64,000 nt of DNA, from the NCBI GenBank assembly GCA_949825025.1, contig OX463778.1, positions 47,082,829 to 47,146,828 on the forward strand, in the 5' to 3' direction. The position numbers and the translations under genes are program-made. The notes under the pieces were generated by a model. It made no database searches. It saw nothing but the letters and a program-made list of their open reading frames with translations, and was not told the origin of the DNA. This document shows, piece after piece, positions 61,618-64,000 of the stretch (position 1 is its first letter; each line of letters starts with the position of its first letter). The stretch comes from Siphlonurus alternatus. Its lineage: Eukaryota; Arthropoda; Insecta; Ephemeroptera; Siphlonuridae.

Positions 61618-62060
61618 CCAGTGAATGAGCTTATGGGGGTGTAATTTTTTTACTGGCTTGATCGAAAGAGGTTGTCAAATTATTTTGTGATTTTTTTTAG
61701 TACCTCATCAAAATGTTTAAATAGGTCACGTGACGTGGAGGTTCCGTCCAATACGCCTCTGACTTCATTACATTCTTTGTTCTAATAAACAATTAACTCT
61801 ATAATATTTCTAAACAGCACGTTGCTTAGGTTGCTATGGTAACAAGTTATTTACAAGTGTTATGTAGTTGATCGCTTGTTTGACCAAAGAATGTAAAGAC
61901 ATCATAAATGTGTTGGACAAAGCCTCCAGCTAGGTCATGCAACCTCTTTAAATCTCCATTTTAGGCTAAAATTTAGTACTAAAAAAAATCTAAGGGGTAT
62001 TTTCGACCTCCTCTTTCGATTGAGCCAGTAAAAAATGACACCCCCATAAGCTCATTCTGG
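61618..62060. mobile_element. Palindromic MITE at the PHKA 3' end
   Basis: CCAGTGAATGAGCTTATGGG ... inverted CCCCATAAGCTCATTCTGG; inner arms TGATCGAAAGAGG and inverse. Starts 73 bp after the PHKA stop. It holds the first AATAAA (61784-61789) downstream of that stop. Confidence 0.82.
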
Positions 62061-62613
62061 GATAGTTTTCTCCTGAATATTAAGTTTTTATTGTGAATTT
62101 TGGAGTTCATTATTTTAGTGCCATGCCGGTAACTTTTTTAATATAAAAATAGAATAGCAATCAAAGATCAGTTATACAGTCCTTTCCCGGGCATTCATCA
62201 ATGTATTTACTGCATGGATTCCCATTGTTGTCATCTACCTTCTTCCTACCCATATTTAATCATATTTATTAAATGTTGCTAACAAAAATGAAATGTTATA
62301 TTATTCAACTTTCATCGGATTGCTTTAATTTATACAGATATTGTATTAAATGGTAGAAAAACTAGTTTTATCTAATTTATATAGAACAGCATTCTCTTTT
62401 TCTTAAATGTGTGTTCAAAGCTCATTTTTGGTTTAAAACCTAATAGAGTAGATATAAATATATATTCTTAGACTTCGTTGCTTCTTCATCTCACACTACA
62501 ATTATGTAATTAAAAAAAAAATAAAAATGTGCCATCTTTAAAAAAGTTGTTAAAATTGAAACTGCTGGAAATTAAATAAATAAAGAAACCATGGCTTACA
62601 TCAATCTTTCAAT
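62061..62613. other. Space between convergent genes
   Basis: AT-rich, no feature recognised apart from an A-run at 62511-62522. Confidence 0.4.
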
Positions 62614-62676
62614 TTTTATTTAACAACAAGTCCTGTATTTTATAAAAGATAACTACAAATTAGTCTTGACTATTGC

Positions 62677-63223
62677 TTAGGTAGTACGTGTTTCTTTGGA
62701 TGGGGATGCAAATGGGTTCATCTTTGCCAACCACGATGCTGAATTCCTGTAAAACACAAAATTAATACAAAACCTCAAAATACATAATATGTAATTATTG
62801 TAATGTCTTCAGCACTCTTGATATAATTATACATAATCCTTAATATATTAAATATTATAACATAAAAAACAGAATTTCCTTATTTCCGATGGTAATTTTA
62901 TTAAGATATGTATGAAATAAAAAGTTGATTGTAAAATAGTAATATTAAAAATGTTGAAAGAAATTTAAATTTATAGAAAACTAAATTTTGAAGCTAAAAA
63001 AAAAAAAAAAAGCACACACACACACTTGCAGACCTTTTGTCTAAATCTAAATATCTTACTTTCCCTCTGATGCTGCAAGCTCGTCCAAGTCAGAATCTTT
63101 AAGTTGCTCCAGCAACTCCTTTCGGTACTGTAACTTAAGAGGCAGGATTTCTTTCTCCTCAGAGAGATGCTGCTTGATCATGGCTTCCTTGAATGTCAGG
63201 CCATACCACTCCGCCTCCTCAAG
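62677..63223 (-). CDS. Unidentified gene, last two exons
   Basis: Exons 63060-63223 and 62677-62746, phase-2 junction, stop TAA. Together they give about 76 C-terminal residues: LEEAEWYGLTFKEAMIKQHL, then SEEKEILPLKLQYRKELLEQ, LKDSDLDELAASEGK, and a short Ser/Thr-rich end (NPFASPSKETRTT). The middle is charged and helical, probably coiled coil. Good splice sites (TTTCCCAG acceptor, GTAAGA donor) and AATAAA (minus) at 62615-62620 support a real gene. I do not recognise the family. Its upstream exons lie beyond 63300 or outside the window. It converges with PHKA. Confidence 0.75.
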
Positions 63224-63464
63224 CTGGGAAAAAAAAAAAAAAAAAAAATTTATACGTAATATATTCTGTATATTAATACTCTCAAATAACCAATCATCAG
63301 CAAGCAAAAAGAACAACATTTTAAGCCTTAATTAGTATAATTTATGCACTTTTCCATTTAAATTACATCTGTAACAAAGATATTACTGTACTATTTAGTC
63401 AACTTAACTTCAATCTCAGTTTGACAAGCAATGTAGTACAGTACAATGTATCAATTGATATTTA

Positions 63465-63471
63465 ATGTGAA

Positions 63472-63546
<75 letters not shown>

Positions 63547-63547
63547 A
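63465..63547. repeat. AAAT tetranucleotide repeat
   Basis: About 20 uninterrupted AAAT units, following TTGATATTTAATGTGAATAAAT. The same lead-in precedes AAAT runs at 22360 and 24870, so this is probably the tail of a dispersed element. Confidence 0.9.
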
Positions 63548-63774
63548 AGTATATAAGAAACTGTATTTTGATGGATCTATATAAAAAGTTATAACAACTT
63601 TTTATAGGGCTGACAGCATACATTAATCATAAAAAATAGTGAATAACATTGCTTTGTATGGGCGATGTTATAAGGGGCTACTTCTTTACTTAAAAGTGTG
63701 CTGAAAAAGTGCAAGGCTACCATGGAACCTTGTTTATTGAAATAACCTGGACAATTTTTAATAACCTACATGAT

Positions 63775-64000
63775 TTTTTTTTTTATTGCAGAAATGAATA
63801 GAGAGAGGGTACCAAATTATGCTACTCCAAATTTTTTCAGATTTCTTTGAATCCCAGAACTATTTTTAAATAATTATTGAAAGTGCGACCAGGCCCCCTG
63901 GAGGCATCTAAGCCCAATCCTTTTTATTAAGGATTCAGGGGTGCCAACTTAACTTACAGAACTTTCAATATTTATTTAAAAATAGTTCCGGGTCTCAAAA
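63775..64000. mobile_element. Palindromic element cut by the window edge
   Basis: Begins TTTTATTGCAGAAATGAATAG, as in the TIR at 14700. Arms AACTATTTTTAAATAATTAT with the inverse near 63968-63988. The right end lies outside. Confidence 0.65.

Overview
The window is AT-rich nuclear DNA from an animal. Genes have GT-AG introns, exons of roughly 50-830 bp and introns of 57 bp to several kb, and the intergenic DNA is full of palindromic transposable elements. The protein families and their detail (an insect-like phosphorylase kinase alpha ending in a CaaX box, a short heme oxygenase, myosin IX, SIRT6) suggest an arthropod, most likely an insect. The order cannot be fixed from this sequence.

Genes from left to right: myosin IX (minus, 3' end beyond the window, about 392/922-6788); heme oxygenase (plus, two exons, 11165-13574); an FBXW2-like F-box/WD40 protein (minus, 20354-23955, first exon not found); ribosomal protein uS19/RpS15 (plus, four exons, 26145-31020); SIRT6 (minus, seven exons, 33852-40500); phosphorylase kinase alpha subunit (plus, 24 coding positions, 42491-61544), with an intronless ADISSP/C20orf27-like gene on the opposite strand inside one intron (51922-52422); and the last two exons of an unidentified gene (minus, 62677-63223). 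SIRT6 and phosphorylase kinase are head to head, as are FBXW2 and RpS15. Phosphorylase kinase and the last gene converge. These look like unrelated housekeeping genes and do not form a pathway cluster.

The most interesting coding feature is in phosphorylase kinase alpha. Three homologous exons lie in tandem, each exactly 148 nt with identical phases, and form a textbook mutually exclusive exon cluster. Further 3' in the same gene, three very short introns (57, 66 and 66 nt) are multiples of three with no in-frame stop, so retention would give in-frame insertions.

The rest is a layered record of transposition. It includes long-hairpin MITEs flanked by TTAA (piggyBac-like), TA-flanked mariner/pogo-like MITEs, a 1-kb hAT-type element with 8-bp target duplications, CR1-like non-LTR retrotransposons (one split by another, one inside a TIR element, one split by a MITE), a tRNA-derived SINE, a 5S-rRNA-derived SINE on the minus strand, and several elements nested inside others. 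All boundaries and family calls were made by eye; no alignment or database search was run.
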